This document shows positions 56,789 to 64,000 of a DNA stretch of 64,000 nucleotides, piece by piece. The notes beneath the pieces were generated by a model. It worked only from the letters and a program-made list of their open reading frames with translations. It had not been told where the DNA came from and searched no databases. This DNA comes from Pollutimonas bauzanensis (lineage in GTDB: Bacteria > Pseudomonadota > Gammaproteobacteria > Burkholderiales > Burkholderiaceae_B): the NCBI RefSeq assembly GCF_900129885.1, contig NZ_FQXE01000012.1, forward strand, positions 62,001 to 126,000. The letters are read 5' to 3'. Position 1 is the first letter of the stretch. Each line of letters opens with the position of its first letter. The position numbers and the translations under genes were made by a program.

Positions 56789-59110
56789 TTATTTGCGCAA
56801 AAGCCGCAGGCTGTTCGCCAGCACCAGCAGGCTGGCGCCCACATCGGCGAACACCGCCATCCACATCGTGCCCAGCCCCCATAAGGTCAGCAGCAGGAAG
56901 ACCGCCTTGATTCCCAGCGCTATGCTGATGTTCTGAACCAATACGGCATGCGTGGCCCGCGACAGGCGTATGAAGCGGGGAATCTTGCGCAGGTCGTCGT
57001 CCATCAGGGCGACATCCGCCGTTTCGATGGCCGTATCGCTGCCCATCGCGCCCATGGCGAAGCCGATATCGGCCCGCGCAAGAGCGGGCGCATCGTTGAT
57101 GCCGTCGCCCACCATGCCCACGGCGCCTTGCGCCGCATAGCGCTCGATGGCCTGCAGCTTGTCCTCGGGCATCAGTTCGGACTGCACGCTGTCTATGCCG
57201 ACCTGCTCCGCGATGCCCCGGGCGGTAGCGCTGTTGTCCCCCGACAGCATGGCGGTGCGCACGCCCAGGCCATGCAATTCGGCGATGGCCTGCCGGGAGG
57301 AAGGCTTGACCGCGTCGGCGACGGCGAACACCGCCAGCGCCCGATCCGCCGCGGCCAATACCGCTACGGTCTTGCCTTGTTCCTGCAGTGCCGCCACATG
57401 GCGCGCAAGTTCCGCGCCGGCCGGCCGTGCGCCAAGCACGCTGTCGACCCAGCGGGGGCTGCCCAGCATATAGCCGGCGCCGGCTATGTCGCCGCGCGTG
57501 CCGCCTCCGGGCACGGCCTCGGAATTGCCTACCGGCAGCAGTTCCTGGCCGTCGTAAGCGCGGACTATGGCCTGCGAGACGGGGTGGTCCGATCTGGCGG
57601 CCAGGCTGGCGGCCAGGCGCCGCAGCTCGGCTGCGCCGAGCGCGGATCCCGCATGGGCGGTGGATGTCCCATGGCTGCCGCCAAGGACCAGGAAATCGGT
57701 TTGCTGCGGCTTGCCCTGGGTGAGCGTGCCGGTTTTATCCAGGGCAAGCCAGGCCAGTTTGCGGCCTTCTTCCAGATAAACGCCGCCCTTGACCAGAATG
57801 CCGTGGCGCGCGGCGGCCGCCAGCCCGCTGACAATCGCGACCGGCGTGGAGATGACCAGCGCGCAAGGGCAGGCAATCACCAGCAGCACCAGCGCTTTAT
57901 AGACCCACTCCAGCCACGGCTGGCCCAAGGCGAGAGGTGGAACCACCGCCACCAGCAGGGCCAGCAGGCACACGATGGGCGTATAGATGCGCGCGAACCG
58001 GTCGACGAAGCGCTGGATGGGCGCCTTGCTGCCTTGCGCCGCCTGCACGGCATGGATGATGCGCGCCAGCATGGTATTGCTGAACGCCGCCTCCGCGCGA
58101 TATTCGATCTCGGCCATGCCGTTGATGGTGCCGGCATAGACCTGGTCGCCCACGGTCTTTTCGACCGGCATGCTCTCGCCGGTGATGGGCGCCTGATCGA
58201 CCACGGAACTGCCCGCCACGACGCGGCCATCCAGGCCGATGCGCTCGCCGGGACGGGCGCGCAGCACCGTTCCCGGCTGGACCGCAGCGGCGGCCATGCT
58301 GGCCCAGGCGCCATCGGCGCCTTGCGCCCAGACAGTTTCAGGGGCCACCTCCATCAGGCGCTCGACGGCGTGGCGCGCACGGTCCAGCGAGCGGGCTTCA
58401 ATGAATTCGGCGATGGAAAACAGGACCATGACCATGGCGGCCTCCGGCCAGTTTCCCAAAGCCAGGGCGCCGGTCACCGCAATGCTCATCAAGGCATTGA
58501 TGTTCAGATTGCCGTTGCGCACGGCGAGCAGGCCCTTCTTGTAGGTGTCCAGCCCGCTCAGCGCCACGGCCAGCAAAGCCAGGGCAATGACCGCCCAGCC
58601 GAAATCGCCCAGCCACCCCAGCGCCTCGGCGCCGACGGCGGCCAGCGCCGCCACGGCCAGCGGCCACCATGGCCGGGCCGGCGCGGGGGCGGCTTTGCCC
58701 AGCGGCTGGCCTTGTTGCGCCAGCTCCGGCTCGAAGCCCAGGCTGCGTATCGCCTGGAGGATGGCGCCCAGGGCCGGCGCCGCGTGATCCACGGTGAGCA
58801 CGCGCTGCATCAGGTTGAACTGCACGCCGTGCACCCCTTCCATGGGCTCGAGCTTCCTGCGTATCAGCGCCTCTTCGGTGGGGCAGTCCATCTGCATGAT
58901 GCGCATGGCCGTGCGCGCCCCGCCCGGCACGGCCTGCTGGGCCGGCAATGGCGCGATGCCGATGGCGGCAGGCTCATGGGCATGGCTCGAGCCATGAGGC
59001 GCATGGCCGTGGCCTTGCTCGCCGCCGCCATGGCCGGAACAACATTGGGCCGACGGCCCGGGACCTGCCGGGCCGCCGGCGTACTGGGAATCGTGTGAAT
59101 GTGCGGACAT
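56789..59110 (-). CDS. Heavy-metal P1B-type ATPase (Zn/Cd/Pb exporter)
   Basis: A 773-residue export pump. A His/Gly-rich N-terminus (first 60 residues) precedes a heavy-metal-binding domain (RIMQMDCPTEEALIRRKLEP). The ion motif CPC is in IACPCALVIS, the phosphorylated Asp in LALDKTGTLTQG, and the hinge is VGDGINDAPALARADIGFAM. The C-terminal helices and CPC plus late Asp fit the ZntA/CadA group. It is divergent from a MerR regulator whose operator overlaps its promoter. Confidence 0.95.
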   Translation of the reverse strand: MSAHSHDSQYAGGPAGPGPSAQCCSGHGGGEQGHGHAPHGSSHAHEPAAIGIAPLPAQQAVPGGARTAMRIMQMDCPTEEALIRRKLEPMEGVHGVQFNLMQRVLTVDHAAPALGAILQAIRSLGFEPELAQQGQPLGKAAPAPARPWWPLAVAALAAVGAEALGWLGDFGWAVIALALLAVALSGLDTYKKGLLAVRNGNLNINALMSIAVTGALALGNWPEAAMVMVLFSIAEFIEARSLDRARHAVERLMEVAPETVWAQGADGAWASMAAAAVQPGTVLRARPGERIGLDGRVVAGSSVVDQAPITGESMPVEKTVGDQVYAGTINGMAEIEYRAEAAFSNTMLARIIHAVQAAQGSKAPIQRFVDRFARIYTPIVCLLALLVAVVPPLALGQPWLEWVYKALVLLVIACPCALVISTPVAIVSGLAAAARHGILVKGGVYLEEGRKLAWLALDKTGTLTQGKPQQTDFLVLGGSHGTSTAHAGSALGAAELRRLAASLAARSDHPVSQAIVRAYDGQELLPVGNSEAVPGGGTRGDIAGAGYMLGSPRWVDSVLGARPAGAELARHVAALQEQGKTVAVLAAADRALAVFAVADAVKPSSRQAIAELHGLGVRTAMLSGDNSATARGIAEQVGIDSVQSELMPEDKLQAIERYAAQGAVGMVGDGINDAPALARADIGFAMGAMGSDTAIETADVALMDDDLRKIPRFIRLSRATHAVLVQNISIALGIKAVFLLLTLWGLGTMWMAVFADVGASLLVLANSLRLLRK

Positions 59111-59143
59111 GAGTTTTCCGTAAGCCTGCTTATTGCATATATG

Positions 59144-59175
59144 CAGTAAACACCTTAAAGTAACTACAAGGTCAA
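59144..59175 (-). promoter_or_regulatory. MerR-type promoter and operator of the metal ATPase gene
   Basis: On the - strand -35 TTGACC (59170-59175), a 20-base spacer and TTTACT (59144-59149). An inverted repeat (59151-59172, arms beginning ACCTT and AAGGT, centre GTTAAC, nine of eleven pairs matching) sits in the spacer. The overlong spacer with dyad is the hallmark of promoters activated by DNA distortion by MerR proteins. Confidence 0.8.
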
Positions 59176-59195
59176 CTCATATGTCGGAGACAGTT

Positions 59196-59627
59196 ATGAA
59201 AATCGGCGAATTGGCCAAAGCGGCCAACTGCAGCACGGAAACCATACGCTTCTATGAGCGGGAAGGCTTGCTGCCGACCCCCGGGCGCAATGACAGCAAT
59301 TACCGCAGCTATCGAGGCGACCATCTGGAACGCCTGCGGTTCATACGCAACTGCCGGGGCCTGGACATGGCCCATGACGAAATCCGCAGCCTGCTCGCAT
59401 TCATCGATCGCCCTCATGGCGACTGCGCCCCCGTCAACGATCTGCTGGATGAGCATATCGTCCATGTGGACCTGCGGCTGGCGGAACTGCAGCGCTTGCG
59501 CAAACAGCTGGTCGGCCTGCGCCAGCAATGCGCGACCGCGCAATCCATGCAGGACTGCGGCATCATCCACGGCCTTGCGGCCATGGAAACCGAAGAAAAA
59601 CACCCTTCGGCCTCACATCTGGGCTAA
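59196..59627 (+). CDS. MerR-family metal-responsive regulator (CadR/PbrR/ZntR type)
   Basis: A 143-residue regulator. IGELAKAANCSTETIRFYER followed by EGLLPTPGRNDSNYR is the winged helix. Metal-binding candidates are Cys77 (GDCAPV), Cys112 and Cys121 (QQCATAQSMQDCG), consistent with Cd, Pb or Zn sensing. The ATG at 59196 has a GGAGA site 5 bases upstream; in-frame ATGs at 59133 and 59181 are less likely. It activates the divergent ATPase gene. Confidence 0.92.
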   Translation: MKIGELAKAANCSTETIRFYEREGLLPTPGRNDSNYRSYRGDHLERLRFIRNCRGLDMAHDEIRSLLAFIDRPHGDCAPVNDLLDEHIVHVDLRLAELQRLRKQLVGLRQQCATAQSMQDCGIIHGLAAMETEEKHPSASHLG

Positions 59628-59645
59628 GCCCCCCCGCAAGCGCGG

Positions 59646-59984
59646 CTAGGTTTTCAGGTGATTGATCGCATCCAGCGCAAGATGGGAATGGGCATAGGCG
59701 GCGCCGGCGCGCATTTCAGCGGCGACCCAGATCGCTTCCATGATTTCCTGTTCGCTGGACCCGGCCTTCACGGCGGCTTCGGTATGGCCCTTGATGCAGT
59801 ATGGGCACTGGGTGACGTGCGCCACTGCCACGGCGATCAATTGCTTGGTTTTCTTGGGCAACGCCCCTTCGGCAAATACCGCGGCGCTGAACGCCCTGAA
59901 GGCCGCCAGCGCGTCGGGCGCCAGTTCGGCGCGCTGTTTGGCGAATTCCTTGGTCATCGGGGGGTATATGGCAGGCTGGTCCAT
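59646..59984 (-). CDS. AhpD-like carboxymuconolactone decarboxylase family protein
   Basis: A 112-residue protein with the AhpD redox motif in QCPYCIKGHTEAAVKAG (CxxC followed by His). Such small proteins reduce or act as peroxidase adaptors; the substrate is not known. The ATG at 59984 has a GAGGAG site 6 bases upstream; an upstream in-frame start at 60002 is less likely. It converges on the MerR gene. Confidence 0.9.
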   Translation of the reverse strand: MDQPAIYPPMTKEFAKQRAELAPDALAAFRAFSAAVFAEGALPKKTKQLIAVAVAHVTQCPYCIKGHTEAAVKAGSSEQEIMEAIWVAAEMRAGAAYAHSHLALDAINHLKT

Positions 59985-60001
59985 GGCGGGCTCCTCTAGC
60001 A

Positions 60002-60015
60002 TTGGAAAATTCCAA
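60002..60015. promoter_or_regulatory. Palindrome upstream of the AhpD-like gene
   Basis: TTGGAAAATTCCAA, perfect 6-base arms with a 2-base centre, 18-31 bases upstream of the AhpD-like start. It is a good candidate for a regulator site, but no known factor can be assigned. Confidence 0.35.
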
Positions 60016-60101
60016 GTATGGCCCCAAGGCAGGCGTCAGGGCCGCCTGGCCGACATGGCGGCATGGCCTTTCGCGGGAGACTCGCTTGTGGCAGGCGCGC
60101 C

Positions 60102-60374
60102 ATGTCCCGCTGCGAGCGAAGGGCGGCGGGCTGGTTGACGGCAAATGGCTTGCCCGCAGCAGCGCCGTCGCCTTTTCCCGTCCTCAGAAGTACTTTGCAA
60201 CGGTTGACGCAGGCCGTCCTGAAAGGGGCGGCCGAAGTCGACGCATGGACGCTGTACCGTACTCTGTCCGAGCCGCTCGAAGGCCTGGGCGGGCAATCAC
60301 CAGTAGATGCCGTGACTGCCGATTCGGTCGATGCGGTGACCAAGGCGGTGTTCAATGTGCTCGGGGTACATTGA
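60102..60374 (+). CDS. Xre/MbcA/ParS-type antitoxin, toxin-binding part (N-terminus missing or unclear)
   Basis: The C-terminal 45 residues (VDAWTLYRTLSEPLEGLGGQ, then SPVDAVTADSVDAVTKAVFN) match the toxin-binding domain of antitoxins paired with RES toxins, including the LGG.SP.D core. The usual N-terminal helix-turn-helix is absent; sequence before residue 25 is Arg/Ala-rich and not family-like. The start is uncertain (ATG at 60018 or 60102). It may be a remnant or a compact antitoxin. The RES gene follows 11 bases later. Confidence 0.6.
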   Translation: MSRCERRAAGWLTANGLPAAAPSPFPVLRSTLQRLTQAVLKGAAEVDAWTLYRTLSEPLEGLGGQSPVDAVTADSVDAVTKAVFNVLGVH

Positions 60375-60385
60375 GGCGAGGTGGC

Positions 60386-60904
60386 GTGAGTATCGATCTG
60401 CCGCCGTCCCGAATCGATGCGGGAGAGCTGCTCCAACATGTGAGCCGCGTCGTCTATCGCGATGAACCGCTGTGCTACGGACGCGACGGCACCAACCGTT
60501 ATGACGCCCCCAAGCGGGACTACGGCGTGCTGTACCTGGGCCGCAATCTCCCGACGGCGTTGATGGAATCAGTGTTTCATAAGCACCAGTGGGACCAGGA
60601 CACCAAGCGCTCGATCGCGCTGGCGGAAGTCCATAGTCGCCTGGTGCGCGCAGCAGGCGTACTGGAGGATCTGTGCCTGGCCGATCTCATGGCTGAAGGC
60701 GTCATGGCGGGCTACTTCGGTTTGAACCTGGAGCAGTTGGCCCGCCGCGACTACACATACACGCAACAGGTATCCGCGCGGGTGCATGCGTTGCAACTTC
60801 TGCTCCCCATAATTTTTAATCTAGCGGAATCCCCAACCGGAACCCAGCTTCTATCCGGCCATATTTCCCCCGCAAGAGAACACGTCTTCACTTTTGAATT
60901 TTAA
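60386..60904 (+). CDS. RES-domain toxin, C-terminally altered
   Basis: A 172-residue frame starting with GTG. VVYRDEPLCYGRDGTNRYDA and YGVLYLGRNLPTALMESVFH contain the RES-family Arg, Tyr and Glu; RES toxins degrade NAD+ by ADP-ribosyl chemistry or phosphorolysis. The match runs to about residue 135 (TQQVSARVHAL). Family members then continue with a WxSRQ.D-type segment, which is missing; the remaining 35 residues are AT-rich and unrelated. So the toxin is probably truncated and inactive. Confidence 0.65.
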   Translation: MSIDLPPSRIDAGELLQHVSRVVYRDEPLCYGRDGTNRYDAPKRDYGVLYLGRNLPTALMESVFHKHQWDQDTKRSIALAEVHSRLVRAAGVLEDLCLADLMAEGVMAGYFGLNLEQLARRDYTYTQQVSARVHALQLLLPIIFNLAESPTGTQLLSGHISPAREHVFTFEF

Positions 60905-60920
60905 TTCATAGTATTTTGAC

Positions 60921-62855
60921 TCAGCCTCTGCCATTCCCGGAGTTCGGCACGAAAGCATCCGAGAAACAGAATTCTTCGGCCAGGCCGTGCGACAGAAAAT
61001 CGGGCACCGCGGCCTGGACCATGCGCACCGAACCACAAACATAGAGCTCATAGCCGCCCAGATCCGGATGATCAGAGAGCAAAGCCTGGTGCACGAAACC
61101 GCGCCGCCCGCTCCAGGGATCATCCTCGGCAAGCCCCGAGAGCACCGGCACATACGTGAAGTTATCGTGCGCGGCCTGCCAGCGCCTGAGCTGATCCTGG
61201 AGATAGAGGTCGCCCTCTGTGCGTACGCCCCAGTACAGCTCGATGGGCCGGCGCACGCCGCGCCGGAAGGCGTCTTCAAGAATGCTTTTGATCGGCGCAA
61301 AACCCGTGGCGCCGGCAATCATCAGAATGGGGCGCTCGCTGTCGCGCAGCGTGAAGCGGCCTATCGGTCCTTCGAAATCGACCTCGTCGCCAACCTGCAT
61401 GCGCTCGAACACCTGCGTGGTGAAACGCCCGTCCTCGACCCGGCGCACGTGCAGCTCGATGATGCTGTCGTCAGGCAAGGGAAAGGGCTGCGCCGGATCG
61501 GCCGGCGCCTTGGCGAAGGAAAAAGAACGCCTGGCGCCATCATCGAGGATGATATTGATGTATTGTCCGGCCTGGTAGCGCAAGACCTTGCCCGATGGCA
61601 GCGCGATGAACAGGCGCATCAGCTCTGGTGTGAGCCGCTCCATGCGCAGCACCCGGCCTTGCCAGCGCTGCCATGCCTGCGCTTGATCGGGCGCCAGCGA
61701 GGCCACGCCTTCAACCTCGAATTCGACATCTTCCAGCGCAACGGCGCAACACATCAGGGCCTGGCCGCGCGCACGCATCGCGGGCGTCAGCGCGGCCTCC
61801 TGGTAAAGCCCGAGATCGACACGTCCATTGAGCACGGTGCAGACACAGACCCCGCAGCCGCCCGAGCGGCAGCCGTAGGGCAAGGCCAGCTCGGCGCGCA
61901 GGCCGGCCTCGAGCAGGGTTTCATCGGCGCGCGCCGTGGCGCGCGCCGGCCCGGGATGAATGGTCAGGCTGTGTGCCGCTGCGGAGCCACGGCGCAGCTT
62001 CAACCACGGCAGCGCGATGCCCAGCAGCGTCAGACCGATGACCAGCGCCCAGACCAGGCCCGGATGACCTTCCTGTATGAGCGGAAAAACAGGCAGCAGG
62101 AACCAGTCCAGCGAGAGCTTCAGCGGCGTGGTGTGCAGGTCCGCCTGACCCTGGCTGGACACCGGCACGGCGATGGACAGCGCCACCAGCGTCAGCGTCA
62201 CCGCCAGCGCCACGGGCCGTGGCGGCTGCGTGCTCGCCTTGGGCACACGCTGCACATGTATCCACATCAGCAACAACAGCAACAGGGGCACGCCTATGTG
62301 CATGAATACCAGCAGCGAAAAAAGACGGTTGGTGACGTGCTCCGGAAGAATGAAGTTGCGAATCAGCCGGCCGCCGAAACCCGGCAGCCAGTCCAGCCAT
62401 TCGAAGCTGGCCTGCGTGACGAACTGCGCCAGGCGGTCCCAGGGCAGCATGAAGCCGTTGACGCCGGAAACATAGGTCAGCCACAGCAGGCCCATGCCGG
62501 TGATCCAGGAAAACGCCCGAAAGCCGCGCAGGCGATCGAGCGCGAAATAGCGCAGCATGTGCAACAGCATGGTCAGCACCATGGCGTCGGAACCATAGCG
62601 ATGCAGGCCGCGTATCAGGCTGCCCAGGCCCCAGGCGCCGTGGGAGACCGCGACCACTGATCGATATGCGCCTTCCACACTGGTGTCGAAAAAAATATAA
62701 AGCACCAGGCCGGTGATGGCGATCACCCAGAACAGGAAGAAGGTGATTTTTCCCAGATGATATAAAGGATTCATGCGGTCGCCGAAAGCACGGTTGAATA
62801 TTGCTTCGACAGCCATGAATACGGCACGCAGCGCGCGCTGCAAAAGGGTTATCAT
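60921..62855 (-). CDS. Cytochrome b / 2Fe-2S ferredoxin / FAD-NAD(P)H reductase fusion
   Basis: A 644-residue membrane protein. Residues 30-205 resemble the cytochrome b N-terminal domain with both haem pairs, His85/His99 and His186/His200 (each H-x13-H). Two more helices follow to about 285. A plant-type ferredoxin domain has CRSGGCGVC (Cys329, 334, 337) and a late Cys at 369/370. The rest is a ferredoxin-reductase module with FAD motif RRSFSFA (442-448), NAD(P) motif GATGFAP (515-521) and YVCGSVRMV. Electrons should flow NAD(P)H-FAD-2Fe-2S-haem b. The ATG overlaps the upstream stop (ATGA). Confidence 0.88.
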   Translation of the reverse strand: MITLLQRALRAVFMAVEAIFNRAFGDRMNPLYHLGKITFFLFWVIAITGLVLYIFFDTSVEGAYRSVVAVSHGAWGLGSLIRGLHRYGSDAMVLTMLLHMLRYFALDRLRGFRAFSWITGMGLLWLTYVSGVNGFMLPWDRLAQFVTQASFEWLDWLPGFGGRLIRNFILPEHVTNRLFSLLVFMHIGVPLLLLLLMWIHVQRVPKASTQPPRPVALAVTLTLVALSIAVPVSSQGQADLHTTPLKLSLDWFLLPVFPLIQEGHPGLVWALVIGLTLLGIALPWLKLRRGSAAAHSLTIHPGPARATARADETLLEAGLRAELALPYGCRSGGCGVCVCTVLNGRVDLGLYQEAALTPAMRARGQALMCCAVALEDVEFEVEGVASLAPDQAQAWQRWQGRVLRMERLTPELMRLFIALPSGKVLRYQAGQYINIILDDGARRSFSFAKAPADPAQPFPLPDDSIIELHVRRVEDGRFTTQVFERMQVGDEVDFEGPIGRFTLRDSERPILMIAGATGFAPIKSILEDAFRRGVRRPIELYWGVRTEGDLYLQDQLRRWQAAHDNFTYVPVLSGLAEDDPWSGRRGFVHQALLSDHPDLGGYELYVCGSVRMVQAAVPDFLSHGLAEEFCFSDAFVPNSGNGRG

Positions 62856-64000
62856 GCCGCGCCGTCCCTTTGCTTGGCGGGCGTGGCCGCAACGCCTCGC
62901 ATGGCACGGATGACCACCAGGGCAAACAACAGCCCTCCGCCTATGGCCAACAGCCCGCCCAGGCCCATCAGGCCCATGCCGGCGATTTCGCCGCTGGTGC
63001 GCAGCACCTGCTGCGCGCCGGCCACCTTGCGCTGCACGCCATAGCCGCCCGACCACATCAGGCCGACAATGTGCAGCAGCTGCCCGCCACCGTACAACCA
63101 GGGCTGCAGCAGCGCCGTGCGGCCCGAGGGCGCGGCGTAGCCGAGCCTGGGCAGCAGCCAGTAGATCATGCCCATCAGGGCCAGCGTGACGCCCACTATG
63201 CTGCCGTGGTAGTGCGCGGGAATGCGCACGTTGCTGCCGGCTATGGTCAGCCCGATCAGGCCGCCGGCCACGAACAGCAGCAGCGACGCCAAGACCGCTG
63301 CGCGCAGCGGCCGCAGGCCCGGCGCCAGACGCCGCAACGGCGCAAGGCCCAGCAACACCGCCAGCATCAGCGGCGCAATGGCCATTCCGCCGCCCAGGCG
63401 CATGGCCCAGGTGTGCATATGGCGATGTTCGACGCTGCTGATGTCGTACATCAGATAGGCCAGCGGCGTAACGAAGACGCCCGCCAGCGCCAGGGCGAAC
63501 AACAGCAATACGATGCGCGGACTGAGCGGCACCTGGCCGCCGCAAGCCTGCACCAGAACCAGCCACGACACCAGCATGAGCAGCGTCCAGGTGAACTGCA
63601 GGGCGTGGCCGCCACCCCAGTAAAGAATTTCATAATAGGCATCGGCCGGCAAGCCCGCGGGCATCACCGCCAGGGACCAGCCCAAGGCCAGCAGCGCCAC
63701 CGCCGCCGCCACTGCGCTCGCATGCAGACCGAAACGCAGGGCGCCTGTGCCGTCGACCGCCGGCCCGATGGGGACCGCGCAGATCATGGCCTGCAACACG
63801 AGCAGAAGACCGCCAGCGGCGAACACCAGCAATGCGATGCGAAAGGTGGCGCTGTCTATCATGGGAATGTAGTTGGCCATGATGGCCGCTCCTGAATCAA
63901 CGAAGGGCGCCGCGGCCATGCCCAGCGCCCCCGCCGCACACAAGGCCCATGCCAGCTGCGCGGCCAGACGGCTCCCGGGCGTGAGCGCCCTCAGATTGAG
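62852..64000 (-). CDS. Haem-copper oxidase-like subunit I (5' end outside window)
   Basis: The frame runs open to the window edge, so the N-terminus is missing. At least 10 predicted membrane helices are visible. Histidines in WGGGHALQFTWTL, EHRHMHTWAMRLGG and ARYHGS-like PAHYHGSIVGVTLALMGMIY follow the order of haem- and copper-binding helices of subunit I. It is closest to cbb3/NorB-like members; no cupredoxin domain or c-type haem is visible. Whether it reduces O2 or NO cannot be told. It is coupled to the fusion reductase gene by a 4-base overlap. Confidence 0.78.
   Translation of the reverse strand, partial: LNLRALTPGSRLAAQLAWALCAAGALGMAAAPFVDSGAAIMANYIPMIDSATFRIALLVFAAGGLLLVLQAMICAVPIGPAVDGTGALRFGLHASAVAAAVALLALGWSLAVMPAGLPADAYYEILYWGGGHALQFTWTLLMLVSWLVLVQACGGQVPLSPRIVLLLFALALAGVFVTPLAYLMYDISSVEHRHMHTWAMRLGGGMAIAPLMLAVLLGLAPLRRLAPGLRPLRAAVLASLLLFVAGGLIGLTIAGSNVRIPAHYHGSIVGVTLALMGMIYWLLPRLGYAAPSGRTALLQPWLYGGGQLLHIVGLMWSGGYGVQRKVAGAQQVLRTSGEIAGMGLMGLGGLLAIGGGLLFALVVIRAMRGVAATPAKQRDGAA

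Overview
The window looks like the chromosome of a motile betaproteobacterium, most likely of the Alcaligenaceae (Bordetella/Achromobacter/Pusillimonas type). The reasons are the high GC content, the order of the flagellar and chemotaxis genes, FlhDC as flagellar master regulator next to motAB, and the very long FlhF. I ran no search, so the genus is inference.

Positions 1-40457 hold a flagellar and chemotaxis cluster. On the + strand are the end of fliK and fliLMNOPQR (C-ring and export gate), closed by a 40-base palindromic terminator. On the - strand follow two chemoreceptors with a small lipoprotein gene, then flgL-flgB (hook-associated proteins, hook, rod, rings). The divergent + strand flgA-flgM-flgN comes next, with a near-consensus sigma-28 promoter before flgM. 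Then on the - strand, reading in coordinate order: flhF, flhA, flhB, a soluble chemoreceptor, cheZ, cheY, cheB, cheR, a transmembrane receptor, cheW, cheA, motB, motA, a strong terminator, flhC and flhD. The flhDC control region (40141-40457) is AT-rich and full of short palindromes. fliC, fliA, fliF-J, fliE and flhG are not in the window.

Positions 40605-51336 start with an NlpC/P60 lipoprotein and continue as a glycerol regulon: glpD, a six-gene ABC importer resembling the rhizobial GlpSTPQUV system (all - strand), and the divergent glpR and glpK. Imported glycerol would be phosphorylated by GlpK and oxidised by GlpD to dihydroxyacetone phosphate. No glpF is visible. The two ATPases carry complementary degenerate motifs.

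Positions 51432-59984 hold ordinary accessory and housekeeping genes: a methyltransferase, a TM2 membrane protein, a lipoate-ligase-like protein, a 52-codon membrane protein with dsbB, a ribbon-helix-helix regulator, a SulP transporter, a heavy-metal P-type ATPase with its divergent MerR regulator and operator, and an AhpD-like protein.

Positions 60002-64000 begin with a degraded-looking Xre/MbcA/ParS-RES toxin-antitoxin pair whose toxin loses its C-terminus at an AT-rich junction. The window ends with a respiratory pair on the - strand: a haem-copper-oxidase-like subunit I (cut by the window edge) coupled by ATGA to one polypeptide that fuses cytochrome b, a 2Fe-2S ferredoxin and an FAD/NAD(P)H reductase. 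No tRNA, rRNA, CRISPR array or insertion sequence was recognised.
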